Assembly: GCA_963457665.1 (NCBI GenBank)
Contig: OY735219.1
Location: 22,608,787 to 22,672,786 of the forward strand
From: Thysanoteuthis rhombus
Lineage: Eukaryota; Mollusca; Cephalopoda; Oegopsida; Thysanoteuthidae
Reading direction: 5' to 3'
Length of the DNA stretch: 64,000 nucleotides
Shown: positions 33,931-45,409 of the stretch, piece after piece
How the letters are laid out: every line of letters begins with the position of its first letter
Numbering within the stretch: position 1 is the stretch's first letter
The notes under the pieces: generated by a model
Databases searched by the model: none
Told to the model about the DNA's origin: nothing
What the model saw: only the letters and a program-made list of their open reading frames with translations
Translations under genes and position numbers: made by a program

Positions 33931-33982
33931 CCCGTGTCAAGCATTAGTGGGATCATGCCTGTGAATAGTGGTTGTGAGCCAG
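33931..33982 (+). pseudogene. 7SL tail fragment 3
   Basis: CCCGTGTCAAGCATTAGTGG, then GATCATGCCTGTGAATAGTG, then GTTGTGAGCC. Confidence 0.74.
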
Positions 33983-36555
33983 ACTTTTATGGCACTGTGA
34001 ATAGATATAAATGAGAGGTGATTGAAAAGTTCATAGCTTTAGGCACAAGGACATGTGTTACACAATTCCAACAAAACAGTTGTTTAGTGCGACTCTCTGA
34101 ATGAAATGGCCATAGCATGCAGGCTTTTCTAGCATTGTGTGTAGATAAATATATTTTTTAGATTCATAAATAGCTTCGTAGAAGATATATTTCTAAGTAT
34201 GCTTGGATAAAATATTTATCATTTCCTTTATATACTAGAATGTATATATGAAGTTGTTTGATATATCCCAGAGCACTTAAACTGGCTATGAGAAAACCAC
34301 GTGGCAAGAACAAAAAAATGCCCGTGGACATCAGTCAAGACTCACAACATGGACATCTCAAGATTATAGATGAAATTGTGACTGGCAAATAGTAAGATGG
34401 TGTGATGATTTGGATAAGGTCAGAATGGTAAATTGATGAAGTGGCTGACTCCGAGGAAGGCCCATGTCTACCAATGTATTTAAAACCCTCTATGTACTGA
34501 TGGTAGTACCACATGTTTTTTCTCTCTTGTTAATTGATTGGAGACCTGCATGTCCAGCGGGAATTTTAATTCTATTGTTCAGTAGAAATTAGTGCTTACC
34601 TTAATGTTTCTTCATCATTCAATGTTAGATGTTTTTATGTTGTATTCAATCATAAATAAAACTCATCATCAAAGTCAATAATTGAACAACTTTAGTGGAA
34701 AAATGTGAAGTTGTGTGTAAAATTCCCATCAAAGAATAAATATGGTCAGAATAAATTCTATTTATGAGATCATTGGTGTTTTCCATTGAAAAAGCATTCA
34801 CAGTTGAGTAAAAAAATATCTGGAAACATCTAGATTCTCCAGAATCTTGATGTTATATGTGAACCCATTAAAATATGATCCAAGAGAGACAAGAAAATTT
34901 TTTTCAAAAAAATAAAGCAAAACATTCTCACAACGGATTTAATGAAGTACTGATGCCAATTCTCAAGAAGGGCTGGGGCACACAAACACATAAACAAGTA
35001 CATACACATGTAGAAAGAGACATGATCCTTGAACGCTCATATCAACCAGATTTAAATGAACATAATTATAAACTTCCCAGAAGACGCACCCACGGATTGA
35101 AGCAATGAGAATTTAAAACAAGGACACTAGTCCAACAATGCATTCACATTTCACCTGCTATTACTACAATGCAATAAATCTCTAACTTACACCCCCCTTC
35201 TGTGACAGACTGATAAAATTCACATCCAATGTGTATTTATCGTGAACCATGCACTACATCAGGGGATGCCTGTATCAATATAATGGTGATTTTTTTATCT
35301 GTACTACACGTATATATTGCAAACAGTGTTTCATCAGAGATGCCTGTAACAATGTAATGATTGTGTGTTTGATATAGTATTTCGCATTATATCAGAAGAT
35401 GCCCGTACTAATAGAATTTTTATAGTACCAATATCAGGTCAGGTAAAAAAAACAACTTAAAAAAAAATTTGCCAGACCAGATTGTTTCGTCCTCTGAATC
35501 TTCATGACATCATCAGGGAACTTATTTTATTTTCTGAATAATGTCATTTCAAATGGCCATAAAGTCAGGACCCATTTCTGCATTTTAGTTGCATATTTAA
35601 TCGAACCACCTTTCTAAAAGATGATGTAATGGGTGAAAACTGTCCAAGTTAGTTTTACTCTCTCAGTGAAGATGCAGAGATAAAAAGATTCTTTGTACCA
35701 TGCACCAAGCATGTCCTACACAAGTAAGGTTAAATTTGGTCCACTCATCCTGTCTCCGTGGGTTCAACTTTTAGTCTCAACTTGGAGTTTCAAAGTAATC
35801 ATTTGTTCAAGTGATTCTAAAAGACAATTGGAAAGTCAGTGATGTATGTAATTTGAAACTATTTGTTGCTATAAAATGAATTTTATTGGATTATTTCAAA
35901 CTACAATACAACTGAATGCTTTATTAGAATATTTGAATAGAAATATTAATTGAACATAAATAAAAATTATATTTGAACATAGAAGACAAAAGTACAATGT
36001 CGGGAGGTGGTAAAATAGTGAAGTGTCTCAACTTCGATCACTCGATGTTAGAAACGGCACTGAAATGAAAGGATATCAATGAACGAAAAACAGAAATATA
36101 TATCAATTATATTGTTATTTCTTTGAGTAAATTAGATTGTTACATTGTTTTTATTTGTACTCTAATCTTAACATAGGGGGCATAAGAGTTTGAAACTTGA
36201 CAATCAGGATCACCTTCCTACATTGTGCGAAGACAAATCTTACATTTGTTGTTACATTGAAATTTCTACTTTTTTATCATCTGAAAGAATTGATTTTTTT
36301 TCTTTTTAGTGCTTTTTCCAAAATTTTATCTACCTTGATAAACGGTAATCCGTTAACATGATAATTAAATCATGTTATCTAATTATTCTTAAAATTTATC
36401 TAAATAGCAGCAATATTCAGTAATTTGGCTTGTAAAGTTATGAATAAATAGTTTTGTTCTAAAAAAAAAGAAAGTTTTTTTAAACTCAAGTCATGATATA
36501 ATATGAACAGAAATCAGAGACACTTGTCATATCTCACTCACCCATACCCATGGAC
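33983..36555. repeat. B2 start of L fused to M/B3, copy 3
   Basis: L begins normally (GCACTGTGAATAGATATAAA) but passes through M into B3 instead of continuing to the telomere-like patch. B3 here holds a three-part minisatellite at about 35250-35410 and then the ATGACATCATCAGGGAACTT part. An uninterrupted frame at 34875-35108 is a chance frame over repeat sequence. Confidence 0.72.
35248..35415. repeat. three-unit degenerate minisatellite
   Basis: Three related segments: ACATCAGGGGATGCCTGTAT, TCATCAGAGATGCCTGTAAC and TATCAGAAGATGCCCGTACT, each followed by a run ending in AATRTAATGRT or AATAGAATTTT. The same triplet occurs near 47430-47597. Confidence 0.6.
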
Positions 36556-36559
36556 GCAC

Positions 36560-36766
36560 TAAAACACACGCATACTATTTATGAATCTCAAAGATGCAAA
36601 TATCTATACACAATGCCAGAAAAGCCAGCATGCTATGGCCATTTTATTCAAAAAGTCAAACTGGACAAAAATTTTGTTGGAAATGTGTAACACATGTCCT
36701 TGTGCCTAAAGCTATAAACTTTTCAATCACCTTTCATTTATATCTATTCACAGTGCCATAAAAGTT
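36560..36766 (-). repeat. inverted B2 part of L
   Basis: Complement of the L start: CTATGGCCATTTTATTCAAA near 36632 and TATCTATTCACAGTGCCATA near 36742. Confidence 0.75.
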
Positions 36767-36817
36767 TGGCTCACAACCACTATTCACAGGCATGATCCCA
36801 CTATTGATTCACACGGG
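36767..36817 (-). pseudogene. 7SL tail fragment 4
   Basis: Complement of GGCTCACAACCACTATTCAC, then GGCATGATCCCACTATTG and ACACGGG. It is downstream of minus-strand copy 16 by about 690 bp. Confidence 0.72.
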
Positions 36818-37502
36818 TTGTTTTTCCCCTCGACTTTAGTTGGATTTCTAAAGAATCTGAATTTGAAAAGACAAAAGCATTCAGCAGGATAGAAACTCGG
36901 GACCAAATCAGCACAAACCAACATTGTCAATCTCAATCTCCAGGGAAATCAGATCAGAGTGAAGGGATTAAAAAATAATTGAAGGTTTTCTAGGCATAAC
37001 AAAGAATGAATGATAACATATTTAACCTGCTAATTCTGTTGGTGCAGTATGTATGTGTTACACACACACACACACACATACACTTACATACATACATACA
37101 TACATGGGTAGCCAGCAAGACTAACTTAAAAACTGAAGCAAACCCTGTTGATGGTTTCTGTGTTTGTTTTTGTTGAGAGTTTATTATTTGTTGCAGTTTT
37201 AGCGTGCCTTAAACAATGTTTATCAATCATGAAATGATTTTTTTTCTTATTTCTGACTGAATAATTGTTAAATGTGAGATGAGAGGAAGAAATTAGCTGC
37301 ACTGAACTGCTACAAGTATTAGAGAGAAAGCAAGGAAGATAATGAAGAAAGCAGGAAAAACAAATCAAGTGAATTCACTTGAATTACAAAAATTTAGTAA
37401 TATTTTCATATTTTTAAGGAAAAAGGAATATTCTTTTTAATGTACAAAAAGTCAGTGTTTACTTAATATTAGTTGCAATTTATATGGCTATTTGAAGGGA
37501 GC
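36818..37502 (-). repeat. inverted T1 of copy 16
   Basis: T1 in reverse: AGATTCTTTAG complement near 36850, the microsatellites, then CTACAAGTATTAGAGAGAAA near 37310 and GTTGCAATTTATATGGCTAT near 37471. Confidence 0.8.
37060..37105. repeat. (CA)n and (CATA)n microsatellites
   Basis: About 9 CA units (37060-37078), then about 5 CATA units (37084-37105), at the T1 microsatellite site in reverse orientation. Confidence 0.9.
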
Positions 37503-37807
37503 AAAAAGTAAAGTTCGAGGTCCAGCTTTATTGAATGGGCTGGCATACAACCACTATTCACAGACACGATCCCACCACTGCCTGACACGGGGTCTTTTGT
37601 CTGGTGCGTTTCCGCCCTGGACCGAGTCGGCCCTCCTTAGTCAACCTGTTCAGTTGAAGCTCCCTCCAACTAAGCATATTGATGCCAGGCTTAGTGCGGA
37701 CACCCGATCGCCATAATGGAGTGTAGACTAGGGGTCCCATGCTCAAGTCGTTCACCCGAACAAGCCTCCAGGTAGCCAGATTATAGGAGCACTCCACAAC
37801 TCCCAGC
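37503..37807 (-). ncRNA. 7SL: SRP 7SL RNA, copy 16 (altered SRP54 loop)
   Basis: Minus-strand full-length copy with T5. The 3' side of the helix 8 symmetric loop reads CGCACCAGAC where every other copy I checked reads CGCAGCAGAC. AGCAG forms part of the conserved SRP54 binding site, so this copy is likely impaired. The Alu 5' end (GGCTGGGAGTTGTGG), TATAATC for TGTAATC, and CGTGTCTGTGAATAG are further changes. It is convergent with copy 15 and divergent from copy 17. Confidence 0.9.
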
Positions 37808-38130
37808 CGCTGGCAATTCCTTGTTTTCAACTATAAAACTCAACTTTGGATATCCCTATCTTCAGTCCGTAAATAGAATAGGTTTTTCAATTTGTTTTTC
37901 TTCTGTCATTCTCCCTCAAATTACCGTTTTTCATTTGCTGATAATGTTATATTATAATTATATGCATAGGAAAACTTTCACTCCAATAGGATTTTCCTGG
38001 AGGCTGAGGTTGCCAATGTTGGTTTGTACTAATTTGATCTTGACTTTCTATCCTGCTGAAACCCTACTTTTTGTTTTTGTCTTTTCAAATTCAGATTCTT
38101 TAGGTATCCAACAAGAGCCGAGAAAAACAA
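37808..38130. repeat. upstream region of copy 16 joined to a forward T1 fragment
   Basis: Up to about 37945 this is the inverted 7SL upstream region. It then switches to forward T1 sequence (ATAGGATTTTCCTGGAGGCT near 37986) without an intervening 7SL, a clear rearrangement joint. Confidence 0.75.
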
Positions 38131-38165
38131 CCTGTGTCAAGCAGTAGTGGGATCGTGCCTATGAA
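38131..38165 (+). pseudogene. 7SL tail fragment 5 (truncated)
   Basis: CCTGTGTCAAGCAGTAGTGG, then GATCGTGCCTATGAA, then a jump into B3 (GTTAGCTGGAAATG). It is cut about 15-20 nt before the end point of the other tail fragments. Confidence 0.65.
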
Positions 38166-38739
38166 GTTAGCTGGAAATGAAAAATGAAAAAAAATTAGCC
38201 AGTTTTAGCCATCAAGGGAGGCAATTACCCTTAGACATAAATAATAATTAACATCTTGCATGCAAGTTTTATCATAGATAAATAAAAACCATGATTCAAC
38301 AGTGAATTGTTAAGAAAAAGATTTGTTACATGTATTGTAATTTGGCAAAAATTACTGTGCGTATAGCCATCCATAGAAAATGAACAGAATTCCACTGACA
38401 ATATTTCTCGAGAAGTAAAAACGAAATATCTTGGATTTTCTGGTGAAATTTCTTTCCATCTCGCTTTTGTACGACTAACAAATTTTTGTATTTTCGTTTT
38501 TAAAGGGATGAATATATGGTTGGAATATGCTGTGTTTTTTTCTCTGTCCAATTTGATATTTACGTATTGTGTTAGTTGTTTTCGTTTGCGGTGGAAAAAA
38601 AATGTTTCAATCTATTTTGCTGCTGAATTAAATAAACTTCATTCTTCGAAGATTTCTCACCGGGACTTTATATTTCTGTTCTAGTATTGTTTTTTTTTTC
38701 TAAAACAAACAAACTAAAATCACAGTTGATAAGAAGATT
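38166..38739. repeat. B3 end block
   Basis: The last part of B3 (CCATCAAGGGAGGCAATTAC near 38209, GGGATGAATATATGGTTGGA near 38505) plus the outer tail shared with 28851-29084. Confidence 0.7.
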
Positions 38740-39015
38740 AAGGTGATAATTTGGAATAATAGGGAAATTTCAACGACATGCTGACATTTGACAAGGGAGG
38801 TAATCCACCGAGACGGTATAGTTACAACTACTTCAGTTGACCTCTCACGGGGAAAATTTTTGAAAGGCCAAGATTGGCAAGATTTGTACTGATGATCGGA
38901 AAACGTTATTTTCGATTATTTTTCCCATGGAATTGATGTCAGTGGGGAGGTTTGGATTTATTCATACATTTTGAAGTTGCAGTTATGAAAAAGAAATCTT
39001 ATGTTGGTAACTGCA

Positions 39016-39057
39016 AACCTAACTCTAACCCTAACCACTAACCCTAATCTTAACCTC
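39016..39057. repeat. telomere-like CCTAA patch
   Basis: CTAACCCTAACCACTAACCC, then TAATCTTAACC. The best preserved of the seven patches. Confidence 0.7.
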
Positions 39058-39577
39058 TCAAGATACTGTTTCAAAAGCTCATTGTGTTTTGTTTCAATTT
39101 CTTCCGTAGATCCCTGCAGCTTATTTATCTTTCTTCTGTAGACTTCCGAAAAAAATAAACAAGCCATCTTTAGCCATTAAAAATTGCCAGTTCATAAATC
39201 TGCTACGTGAGTAGTAGCAGCAATAGCGTCTAGCCGAATATCGTCATTTGATTTGATATTATCTGTTCCATACTAATTTACTCTTTATTAATAATAACAA
39301 ATTTTCTGCTGGTTTCTTCTTGAAATGGATGTAAACTTGTTCAAAAATATTCACAAGTTAGAATTTCTGAAAAATATGGAGTTTCCGAATCTAAACAAAG
39401 TTGGTTTTAAAATGTTGGAAAAAGTTGCCAAAAAAATTCAGATGAAATTTTTTGTAATTTCAATAATATATATTTCATCTGCGGAAACTAAAATCCGAAT
39501 TATTATTTTTGCTGAAATGAACAAGCGTCGAAATTTTCATGATTCTAACAAAAGCAATGAAAAATAATGATTATGAT

Positions 39578-39784
39578 TATGTTTGATTATATTCTTTCAT
39601 AACTTCGACGGGACATTTGTTAAACTCAGCCGGGCCTGGCACAGGGCAATGATAGTGGAGCACCCAGACACAACTGGACTCGATCTCAGGTCTGAAGCGA
39701 ACATAGTAAAAATCATCATAGGTCAGTGTAGTATAGAAATTGGAGGAAACACTTACACAAGTAGTATAGTTGGAGTTATCTCCC
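39578..39784 (-). pseudogene. conserved exon-like block, copy 5
   Basis: Minus strand, same frame: DNSNYTTCVSSNFYTTLT-type start, YDDFYYVRF, a WVLHYHCPVP-type core (here with C for Y in SSCVWVLHYHC), then EFNKCPVEVMKEYNQ. Open through the block, and flanked by a CCAG-like acceptor. Confidence 0.42.
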
Positions 39785-39993
39785 TGGAAAGTTCTTTAGT
39801 ATCGGGGCTATTCAAGTATTAATTAAAATTATTATTTTATGAAATTCAGATAGTTTCTTGCTAAAAATGTAATGATCAGGAGGACAAAAATATGAGGGGA
39901 ATTAAAGAAAAAAATTCATATGGAAGAATTTTTATTAACAATTTGAGTCAAAGATGATCCAAAATTGTGTTTTATGAATTGAAACGGCAACTT

Positions 39994-40031
39994 GTCTGCA
40001 GTTGGAAAATGTGGTGTGCTCCTATAATCCG
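39994..40031 (+). pseudogene. 7SL head fragment 8
   Basis: GTCTGCAGTTGGAAAATGTG, then GTGTGCTCCTATAATCCG, 195 bp before the matching point of copy 17. Confidence 0.75.
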
Positions 40032-40195
40032 AAATTTCACAAAATTTTGTTCACCAAATATAATCAGCAAAGGAAAATGGTAATTTGATGGAGAATGAAA
40101 GGAGGAAAACAAATTGAAAAACATATTCTATTTACGAACTGAAGATAAGAATATCGATTTTGAGTTTATTAGTTGAAAACGAGCAATTGACTGCA

Positions 40196-40500
40196 GTTGG
40201 GAGATGTGGTGTGCTCCTGTAATCCAGCTACTTGGAGGCTTGTTCGGGTGAACAGTTTGAGCATGGGGTCCCTGGTCTACACTCCATTAAGGAGATCGGG
40301 TGTCCGCACTAAGCCTGGCATCAATATGCTTAGTTGGAGGGAGCTTCAACTGAACAGGTTGACTAAGGAGGGGCGACTCGGTCCAGGGCGGAAACGCAGC
40401 AGACAAAAGTCCCTGTGTCAGGCAATGGTGGGATCGTGCCTGTGAATAGTGGTCGTATGCCAGCCCATTCAATAAAGTCGGACTTCGATCTTTACTTTTT
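40196..40500 (+). ncRNA. 7SL: SRP 7SL RNA, copy 17
   Basis: Full length, position a of the fourth unit, with ATTAAGGAGATC as in copies 8 and 13. It starts GTTGGGAGATGTGG. 3' changes are GGCAATGGTGGG and AAGTCGGACTTCGATC. T5 at 40496-40500. Core intact. Confidence 0.92.
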
Positions 40501-41325
40501 GCTCCCCTCAGATAGCCATATCAATTGCAACTAATATTTAGTAAAGACTGACTTTTTGTACATTGAAAAAATCATTAATTTTTCCGGATTTTGTCCAGTG
40601 TTTTAATCGATCATCCCAAGACAGCTTGCTGTTAAAAGACATTTGTCACATGATGGCTTCTATTGATTGGTCAAGCAGCCTTTTTATTTTACGTATCATT
40701 CTTATTGCAATGATATCTTACAAAACTTGAGCTTGAGACACGGTTGCTTTAGAACTATTTTGAACATACAAAAATACCGAACTATTCAAAAGATGTTCCG
40801 TATTTATATAACTAGATGAATATGTTGAGAGTAATAAAAACAATTAAAAAATTTCAGATGCTACTTAATGATAGAATGAAGCGATAGTTCTGCTGAGAAA
40901 AGACAATTTACCATTTGAAAATGTTTTTTTTCGGAGGATTTAACGCAAATTGGCATTGGCAGCCCAAATATCTGACAGGAATAGTCTTAGTTTAATATGT
41001 GTTTGATAAGTGGCCCAATTAGCTTGTGCTGATCTCAGATGATGATAACCTTCAGAAATATCTCTCTGTAAAATATCTACAGAGGTAAGACTGTATAGAG
41101 TTATCTCCCTTTGGTTTTTAATCGAAACGAGACTATGTCAGATGTAGTTCAATTATTTTGCTACGGAGATTTCATTTAATTTTGTCCCCCAAATATAATT
41201 AGCTAATGGAAAACGGTAATTTGAGGGAGAATGAGAGAAGAAAAACAAATTGAAAAACTTATTCTATTTACGGACTGAAGATAGAAATAACAAAAGTTGA
41301 GTTTAATAGTTGAAAACGACGTATT
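40501..41325. repeat. D and K spacers (short type)
   Basis: As after copies 1, 8 and 13. The GAGTTATCTCCCTTTGG motif is near 41097. Confidence 0.8.
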
Positions 41326-41332
41326 ATCTGCA

Positions 41333-41637
41333 GCTGGGAGTTGTGGCGTGCTCCTGTAATCCAGCTACTTGGAGGCTTGTTCGGGTGAACAGTTTGAGAA
41401 TGGGGTACCTGGTTTACGCTCCATTATGGCGATCGGGTGTCCGCACTAAGCCTGGTATCAATATGCTTAGTTGGAGGGAGCTTCAACTGAACAGGTTGAC
41501 TAAGGAGGGTCGACTCGGTCCAGGGCGGAAACGCAGCAGACAAAAGACCCCGTGTCAGGCAGTGGTGGGATCGTGCCTGTGAATAGTGGACGTATGCCAG
41601 CCCATTCAATAAAGCCGGACCTCGAACTTTACTGTTT
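41333..41637 (+). ncRNA. 7SL: SRP 7SL RNA, copy 18 (terminator lost)
   Basis: The RNA body is close to consensus with GGAA and AGCAG intact, position b. The usual ACTTTTTGC stop reads ACTGTTTGC (41631-41639), leaving at most T3. The next run of four or more T lies at 41691-41695 (GACTTTTTGT), so a transcript would extend about 55 nt. Upstream ATTATCTGCAG replaces ATTGTCTGCAG. Confidence 0.92.
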
Positions 41638-43052
41638 GCTACCTTCAAATAGCCATATCATTTGCAACTAATATCAAGTAAACACTGACTTTTTGTACAT
41701 TAAAAAATTATCCCATTTTCCCTAAAAATATAAAAAAAATATTACTAAATTTTTGTAATTGAAGTAAATTTACTCGATTCCCATTTCTTGCTTCCTTCAT
41801 TATCTTCCTTGCTTTCTCTCTAATACTTGTAGCAGTTCAGTGCAGTTAATTTCTTTCTCTCATCTCACATTTAACAATTATTAAATCAGAAATAAGAAAA
41901 AAATAATCGTTTCATTTTGACTAACATATTTTAAAGCACACTAAAACTGCAACAATGTTACAATCCGTCAAATAAATCTGTCACTGAAACCATCAACAGA
42001 ATTTGCTTCAGTTTTTAAGTTGGTCCACCTGGTATGTATGTATGTATGTATGTATGTATGTATGTATGACACGTACGCACTGCACCAACGTAATTAGCTG
42101 ATTAAATATGTTATCATTCCCTCTTTGTTATGCCCAGAAAAACTTTATTTATTTATTTTTTTAAATCCCATCACTTTGATCGGATTTCCTGGAGGCAAAG
42201 ATCGACAATGTTAGTTTGTGTTAATTTGATCCGACCTTTCTATCTTGCTGAATTCCCCTTTTTTTCAAATTCAGATTCTTTAGGTATCCAACTAAAGTCG
42301 AAAAAACATGCCGATTTTGACCAGTGTTTTAATTGATCACCCCCCAAAAGGCATGCTACTAAAAGACGTAGGTCACATGATGGCTTCTATTTATTGGTCA
42401 AGCTACCTTTTTATTGTACGTATCATTCTTATTGCAATGATATCTTTAAAAATATGAGCTGGACACTTAGTTGCTTCAGAACTATTTTGAACACCCGAAA
42501 ACGCCTAACGATTCAAAAGATGTTCAATATTTATATATCTAGAAGAAAACATTGAAAGTAATAAAAACAATTACGAAATTTCAGATGCTTCTTAATGATA
42601 GAAACAAGCAAAACTTCTGCTGAGAAATGACAATTTATCGTTTGAAAATGTTTTGTTTCGGAGGATTCAACGCAAATTGGCATTGGCTGCTCGAATTTCT
42701 GACAGGAATAGTCTTAGTTTAATATATGTTAGATGAGTGGCTATATTTGCTTGCACTGATCTCAGATGATGATAACCTTCAGGAATATCTAGATATAAAA
42801 TATCTGTAGAGGTGAGACTGTTTAGAGTTACCTCCCTTCGGTTTTTAATAAAAACGAAACTGTGGCAGAAGTAGTTCAATTATTTTCTACGGAGATTTCA
42901 TTTAATTTTTTCCCCCCCAAAATAATTAGCTAATGGAAAACGGTAATTTGAGGGAGAATGAGAGAAGAAAAACAAATTGAAAAACTTATTCTATTTACCG
43001 ACATAAGATAAGAATATCAAAAGTTGAGTTTAATAGTTGAAAACGATGTATT
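41638..43052. repeat. T1, D and K spacers (long type)
   Basis: Same order as 5177-6631. D contains TTTTAATTGATCACCCCCCA near 42325, and the K end reads GTTACCTCCCTTCGG. Confidence 0.82.
42033..42068. repeat. (TATG)n microsatellite
   Basis: About 9 units. Confidence 0.93.
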
Positions 43053-43059
43053 GTCTGCA

Positions 43060-43364
43060 GCTGGGAGTTGTGGCGTGCTCCTGTAATCCAGCTACTTGGA
43101 GGCTTGTTCGGGTGAACGGTTTGAGAATGGGGTCCCTGGTCTACGCTCCATTATGGCGATCGGGTGTCCGCACTAAGCCTGGTATCAATATGCTTGGTTG
43201 GAGGGAGCTTCAACTGAACAGTTTGACTAAGGAGGGCCGACTCGGTCCAGGGCGGAAACGCAGCAGACAAAAGTCCCCGTGTCAGGCAGTGGTGGGATCG
43301 TGCCTGTGAATAGTGGTCGTATGCCAGCCCATTCAATAAAGCCGGACCTCGAACTTTACTTTTT
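43060..43364 (+). ncRNA. 7SL: SRP 7SL RNA, copy 19
   Basis: Full length, position c, very close to copies 2, 3 and 10. GAACAGTTTGACTAAGG (for GAACAGGTTGACTAAGG) is the only change I see near helix 8. T5 at 43360-43364. Candidate active gene. Confidence 0.94.
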
Positions 43365-43969
43365 GCTCCCTTCAAATAACCATAACAATTGCAACTAATA
43401 TTAAGTAAACACCAACTTTTTGTACATTAAAAGAATTATTCATTTTTCCCGTAAAAATATGAAAATATTACTAAATTTTTGTAATTCAAGTGAATTCACT
43501 TGATTTGTTTTTCCTGCTTTCTTCATTATCTTCCTTGCTTTCTCTCTAATACTTGTAGCAGTTCAGTGCAGCTAATTTCTTTCTCTCATCTCACATTTAA
43601 CAATTATTAAATCAGAAATAAGAAAAAAAATAATCGTTTCATGATTGACAAACATTAAGGCACGCTAAAACTGCAACAATATTAGAATCGGTCAACTACA
43701 ACTGTCACTGAAACCAGCAACAGAGTTTGCTTCAGTTTTTAAGTTGGTCTTGCTGGCTGCCTTTGGGTTTTTTTTTTGTTTTTAATCAAAACAAGACTAA
43801 GTCAGATGCAGTTTCATTAAAAATTGTATAAAATTGCCGAGCCGTAAGATCAGTTCATTTTTTTTACGTAATGCGTCTTGCAATTCTTTGCTGCTAATTT
43901 CATTTTGAAAATCAACGATTATGATTTTAAAAGGTTTCTTCAGTTGATAAAATGGTTTGGCTGTCTGTC
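43365..43969. repeat. T1 block leading to B4
   Basis: As 23308-23908, with which it shares most variants (CTGTCACTGAAACCAGCAAC). Confidence 0.8.
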
Positions 43970-44025
43970 TATGTATGTATGTATGTATGTATGTATGTAT
44001 GTATGTATGTATGTATGCATGTATA
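43970..44025. repeat. (TATG)n microsatellite at an inversion junction
   Basis: About 12 units ending in a GCATGTATAC variant; inverted D follows. Confidence 0.92.
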
Positions 44026-44682
44026 CTTTTATTACAGAAACACAAATACCAAACATTTTTTTGAAGATTATCAGGTATTCTGGGATTTGCAAAATAGTTT
44101 TAAAACAATCCAGTCCCCAACTTAAGTTATTAAACTTTCTCTCCAAATGAAATTTTACCTAAAAAAAGATGTAGTTAGCCACTCAATACAAACCATTATG
44201 CAACCTGCGTCTTTGGCCATGTTGAGGGTGATCAATAAAATATGGGGAAAAAGAGTGATCAAGGAATGAGTTATTAAAATCTGAATAGTGGGGATGAATA
44301 AAATTTAAAAAATATCTTTTGTAGATGATATATATATTTTTTTTTAGTTCCCTAATTCGATCGGTGTGGCTTTCATACATAGGTATCCAGGCAGGCCAAC
44401 TTGAAAAACTAGAGAAATCTTTTTAACAGTGTAATGTCGATTTGTATTACTGTTGGATTTTTACTATGTCTTAAATAATATGAATGATACTTTGTCAATC
44501 ATGTATTGAATATTTTTAATTTCTGAAATAGTAATTGTTGAATGTAAGATGAGGGAAAGAAAAAAATTAGCCGCTATGAATTATAAAAAGCAAAATGGAT
44601 TATGGAGAAATCAAGAAGAAAAAAATTTAATCTTAATTCCACGACACTTTTACATTTTCAATTCTTAATCCCCGAAGAAGAA
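44026..44682 (-). repeat. B4 block, copy 3 (lacks its 7SL)
   Basis: B4 breaks off after AATCCCCGAAGAAG (about 44680) and fuses with TTTTTTTTCTTCATTTTTTC from the inverted L block. The inverted 7SL copy, its upstream region and its head fragment, about 650 bp in all, are deleted here. Confidence 0.78.
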
Positions 44683-45097
44683 CTTTTTTTTTCTTCATTT
44701 TTTCCGTTCAGTTATTTCATTTTTGGCTTGACTCTTCAATTTCTCTTGAATTTAAAGTAATTTAAATCAAAACTTGAATAGCCTTGATTCTCAAAAACCT
44801 TCCAGGGAGATAACTCCAACTATGCTAGTTGTGTAAGCGTTTCTTCCGATTTCTTTACTACACTGACCTATGATGATTTTTACAATGTTCGATTTGGTCA
44901 GATGTAGTTCAATAATTTTTAAATTGATAAATTTTTGAATTATTTTTCAAATGTTTTGCCCCTGAAATTATCAGCAAATGAAAAATGGTAATTTATGGGA
45001 GAATGAAAGAAGAAAAATGAATTGAAAAACCTATTCTATTTACGGACTGAAGATAGGAATATCGAAAGTTGAGTTTGATAGTTGAAAACAATGTATT
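44683..45097. repeat. inverted L fragment joined to K
   Basis: Includes a truncated exon-like block and then the 7SL upstream region of copy 20. The counterpart segments at 9.2 and 25.6 kb are longer. Confidence 0.7.
44806..44898 (+). pseudogene. conserved exon-like block, copy 6 (truncated)
   Basis: DNSNYASCVSVSSDFFTTLT then YDDFYNVRFG, cut off by a joint to the K sequence (CAGATGTAGTTCAATAATTT). Confidence 0.4.
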
Positions 45098-45104
45098 GTC
45101 CGCA

Positions 45105-45409
45105 GCTGGGAGTTATGGCGTGCTCCTGTAATCCAGCTACTTGGAGGCTTGTTCAGGTGAACGGTTTGAGCATGGGGTCCCTGGTCTACGCTCCATTATG
45201 GCGATCAGGTGTCCGCACTAAGCCTGGCATCAATATGCTTAGTTGGAGGGAGCTTCAACTGAACAGGTTGACTAAGGAGGGGCGACTCGGCGCAGGGCGG
45301 AAACGCAGCAGACAAAAGTCCCCGTGTCAGGCAGTGGTGGGATCGTGCCTGTGAATAGTGGTCGTATGCCAGCCCATTCAATAAAGCCGGACCTTGAACT
45401 TTACGTTTT
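45105..45409 (+). ncRNA. 7SL: SRP 7SL RNA, copy 20
   Basis: Full-length counterpart of copies 5 and 12. GAGTTATGGCGTGC replaces GAGTTGTGGCGTGC in the Alu start, and CGGCGCAGGGCGG replaces CGGTCCAGGGCGG in helix 8. The terminator is T4 (45406-45409, ACGTTTTGC). Confidence 0.91.

Larger units (their letters stand above)
38740..39993 (+). repeat. L leader block, copy 6 (5'-truncated)
   Basis: Starts at GATAATTTGGAATAATAGGG and includes a telomere-like patch (39016-39057), the GATGTAAACTTG part and the exon-like block. Confidence 0.8.
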
